Shown here piece by piece: positions 60,701 to 64,000 of a DNA stretch of 64,000 nt (position 1 is its first letter; every line of letters starts with the position of its first letter). The stretch is taken from contig JAGHQL010000142.1 of assembly GCA_020080175.1 (NCBI GenBank), positions 1 to 64,000 of the forward strand. The letters are read 5' to 3'. The notes beneath the pieces are model-generated. The model had not been told where the DNA came from and did not search any database. It saw only the letters and a list, made by a program, of their open reading frames with translations. This DNA comes from Glutinoglossum americanum. Taxonomy: Eukaryota; Ascomycota; Geoglossomycetes; Geoglossales; Geoglossaceae. A program made the translations under genes and the position numbers.

Positions 60701-63700
60701 ACACCAAAATCTCGTGGCCATCAACACCTACACGGACAAGCTAGTCCTCTGTAGAAGGGAGGAGTATGCCTACCAGTCACTAGTCAATGAATTTTCATAT
60801 GAGTACCACAGCGGGAGCTCGGCTCGCGATAGTCGTATATTAAAGACCTCAAATCCAAAATTGGCAATAGGACGTCGGTGTGTTCAGGGAAAGCTCGAAG
60901 GGCAACTCGTCCAATATGACAATAGGGGTTTCATTACTTCCGGATCGGCTATCAAAGATGGCAATCTTCTCCACTTCAAATTCTGGTACCGGAAAAATGC
61001 AAGATTCGATGACGAACTCCTCAGGGCTGAGTATGTATTCCCGCACATCAGCGTGAAAGTGTCGTGGTGCGCTCCTCCTCCACGCCATCCTGAGAAATCG
61101 GATAGATGGATACCACACTCCAAGGTCATGGAGGCTACATTCATACAAGGTGCAGATAAGTACGAGAGCAAATGGGAGTATGACCACAAATTCCACCCCG
61201 CTATTTTGACGACGCTTAATGGCCGGAAGGTGGCAACACCTCCAATGATACAATTCGACTGGCTCGATGTTTTGAAGAAGCCGAAAAATTGTAGCTTTGT
61301 GGATGATAACCCGCTGTTCTCGTTCAGCTCAGTGAATATGAGCTTTATATCCCGCCTGCTTGGCTTCAACACTCACCGTTTTCGGATATCAACATCGCGT
61401 GCCAGATCTCACCTCTGGAAATCGTGGAGGGACGGGATTGAATTTGACGGCGTTATTGTCCGGTGGCTGGACGAAACTGCTTTGAGGTCGGATCGGGTTT
61501 TGAAAAAGTACTGGAGTGCCCGGGATATGGGTCGCCTTCAGGCCGGAGAAGATTATCTCAACTCACACGCTGACACTATCATGGCAAGTGTCGATATTGA
61601 CCGCGAGATTAGTTCGTGGACACCGCTAGCGTTCAAGATGAGCGACTTCTACAGTTTCGGACAGGGCGGCGATGCTGTGATTAACACGAGAACGCGGTCT
61701 AGCCAACTGCGCGATAGCGACAATGAGCTCCATGTTCTCGCGACGGATACAGGGACCTGGCCCAATGAAGGGGGAGGTGTTTCTGCCTGCCGCCGCGACA
61801 TGATTGATAGCCTTCAAACCATCAAGTGGCACATGGTTGTGGAAGCGGCAAACGACTTTGGATTACCCAAGTATCAGATTGAGCAGAATATACAATCGCT
61901 AAAAGTGGTACCCCTATGGGGCCTGGACTTCCTCACGCCCACCCATGGGATTTTCCAAAATTGCCTTGACTCGATGGTTCAAGAAAAGTCTCAGAATACA
62001 AGAGACGCGGACATCGCAAATGAATTTATACCTATCCTTACCTCGTTGGTCCGAGGCGCACGAGCGGTTGATCTTGATCGCTCAAGAGTGGAAGAAGTTA
62101 CCAAGACCCTTGTGGATATGAATACTTATTTTGAATCATCCCGGCATTGGAGTGCCGTATGGGATAGCGACATTGTCAAGGATGCATGGCGAGAACTTTG
62201 GCTGACCGAAGACATGTCTAATGTGAAGCCCTTGTCGGAGTGGTTCGATGCGGAGCGCCCGACACTATCACATCTTGACCAAGCATTGGAGCTGTGGTAT
62301 CGCTGTAAGTACAAGTATAATTCTTCAATGCCAAACTGGTGGTGTGCGGGTGAGCTGACAGCGCATCCGATTCCTTTAGATTTATTCATCTTTTCCATTC
62401 CCGTTCCGGAGGAGATACCAGATGTCTTCCAGGCGTCTCATCATTCTGTCAGCGCCTCATATGGCATTGTCTGCAAAGTCAAGCGTCAATGCACTCTCCA
62501 GATCTGGGATCACGCAATCAGCTGGAGAGAAACGAATTTATACTTGTCTTCCGCCCTGTGTTTCCTACCGCCGTTCGTCCGCAACTCGCTTCTCGGGCTT
62601 ATGCGTCTGACCTCCGTCCTCGTCTTGAATCATGCGGACATTGTCCTCCCATGCGCGGACTTCTTTAATCCGGGGTGGGAAACAGAGATAGGGACGTGTC
62701 AAGGCACTCTACAGCACCGGCGTGTCTTCCATCGGAAGATTGACCCGGTTGTCAACGGAATCTGTGACATGGAGAGGTTCAAACCCATTGAGGAAGTTAA
62801 AACAAAGGTGCCTACTGTGACGATGCTTTCTCATGTATGGTACGTGTGTTCGAGCAACCCCCTTTCTGTTACCGCATAACGAAACCGCATCGAAACTAGT
62901 AAAACCAGTTAACTAACTACTTGGTAGGTATGCGAAAGATATTAAGACCGCTATTTTGGCCGCGGATATTATCGTGAACGAGTGGGGATTCAACGACTAC
63001 CATCTTGATATATACGGTGACTTAGAAAGAGCTCCTACTTACTCAACCGAGTGTCAAGAGATCATAGCTTCGAAATCACTTCGGGGAAATGTGGCTCTTA
63101 AGGGTACTGCGAACCCGGTCACAGTTCTTGAAGATACTGTAGGTCTCCCATTGCCATATTATTGTCGTGCAAGATGTTAATTGTTCTTTCTAGTGGCTTT
63201 TCATGAACTCTTCAGTATCTGAGGGTCTCCCGTTAGCCATCGGAGAAGCCGCCCTGACAGGGGTGCCAGTGATTTGTACAGATGTTGGAGCATCGCTCCG
63301 TGTTTTAACCGACCCCGAAAATTCCAAATGCTTCAGCGCCATCGTCGCCCCCAACGATGTCCGCTCCCTTGCTAGATCACAGGTCAATCTCCTTGCTTTG
63401 CTCGACGAATGGAGCGAGTTTGCCGGAGATGGGGAACCATGCCCGAAGCTGTCATCCCGCCCAACGAGAGAAGAGGTAGACCGGATTACGAAGAGAATGT
63501 ACGAGAAGAGTGAACAACGCCGCCGCCTCGGGATGATGTCCCGTTCGATCGTACAAAAGAGCTTCGCCGGTGATCGGTATCTCCGAGAACATGAACAAAT
63601 GCTCTGGATCGGCAAATACCGAAGTGAGAGATACCGCAATGAACGCGACTGTGCCGAAACCGGTACACCGACGTCGAATGATTCCCCCTATTCCACAGAG

Positions 63701-63970
63701 GCCGAAAAGGAAGCCAAGAAGGTTCCACATCAGGCTATTCGCACCAAGTTCATGCACCAGAGGAAGTCAGAGGGAGTGGATAGCCGCATGGGCACACACT
63801 TACTCACGGCAGATGGGTTCGGATATTCGAGGACGAGTGTACTAGGAATGGGGGCATCGCCTTATTCATCCCGAACGCTGACAGTGGCGACCGGCTCGCT
63901 GACGGACATTGAACTTGGACTAGAATCTGCCTTGGATGCCCAATTCCGGTCCGCTGCTTACAGTCCTTAG
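54741..63970 (+). CDS. gtb3: Giant GAG synthase: multi-pass membrane protein with GT4 glycosyltransferase domain (about 2896 aa)
   Basis: Nine exons: 54741-54806, 54851-54958, 55036-55959, 56018-57907, 57994-59621, 59689-60451, 60516-62839, 62928-63138 and 63194-63970. All are in phase and total 8691 nt. Exon 2 gives an N-terminal anchor (LAGLLLASAALGLTFLLYVLY). Residues about 59-366 look like a soluble alpha/beta domain (GLDVYLEISPPTFL, VVMMWETVDDD). About a dozen hydrophobic segments follow in residues 850-1440. The C-terminus is a GT4 domain of PelF type: IWDHAISWRETNLYLS near 2457, VVNGICDMERFKP, and the E-x7-E motif SEGLPLAIGEAALTGVPV at about 2648-2656. The cluster glycosyltransferase of A. 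fumigatus (Gtb3/Gt4c) is the expected orthologue, joining UDP-galactose and UDP-GalNAc at the membrane. The first intron (44 bp) is the least certain. The gene ends 30 bp before the window edge. Confidence 0.88.
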
Positions 63971-64000
63971 CCCTTCAATCCTTACATTTCCTTTGTCTGC

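Noticed and set aside
1-64000. CRISPR arrays, tRNA or rRNA genes, whole transposable elements
   Set aside because: No regularly spaced repeats, no cloverleaf with conserved boxes and no transposase or reverse-transcriptase motifs were seen in reading the window; CRISPR is not expected in a fungus.

Overview
The window is from a filamentous ascomycete (Pezizomycotina). The evidence is short introns (about 44 to 240 bp) with GTRNGY donors and CTAAC/CTGAC branch sites, HET and TPR genes, a trichodiene-oxygenase-like P450, and a galactosaminogalactan (GAG) locus. Genus and class cannot be fixed from the sequence. All functions are read from motifs; no database search was run.

Left part (1-36 kb) is accessory-type DNA: whole genes separated by decayed ones. 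In order: a tandem TPR fragment (43-933); a broken NB-ARC-like/TPR/HET gene (about 3.0-7.1 kb); two unknown multi-pass membrane proteins (8691-10181, 11510-12031); an intact HET protein (12483-14717, minus); a 1574-residue GHKL-ATPase (DUF3684-like) protein (15974-20794); a spliced six-helix membrane protein (22759-24014); a DUF4202 protein (24461-25060, minus); a six-exon GH16 glucanase (25733-27166); a three-exon P450 (29026-30869, minus); and a LaeA-like methyltransferase relic near 32.3-32.8 kb. From 36.2 to 42.4 kb the DNA is gene-poor and partly AT-rich.

Right part (42.4-64 kb) is a coherent GAG exopolysaccharide cluster: agd3-like deacetylase (42432-44998, minus, 7 exons), sph3-like GH135 hydrolase (46890-47979, plus, 3 exons), uge3-like UDP-sugar 4-epimerase (49427-50755, minus), a second sph3-like gene whose membrane-anchor exon is frame-broken (51175-52160, plus), ega3-like GH114 endo-galactosaminidase (52765-53841, minus), and a giant GT4 glycosyltransferase/membrane protein (54741-63970, plus, 9 exons, about 2896 residues). 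These form three head-to-head pairs. By analogy with Aspergillus fumigatus, the epimerase makes UDP-galactose/UDP-GalNAc, the giant protein polymerises and probably exports the chain, Agd3 deacetylates it outside the cell, and Sph3 and Ega3 are membrane-anchored glycanases of the pathway. The new aspects are the gene order, the duplicated sph3 and the Pel-like domain fusion in the giant synthase.
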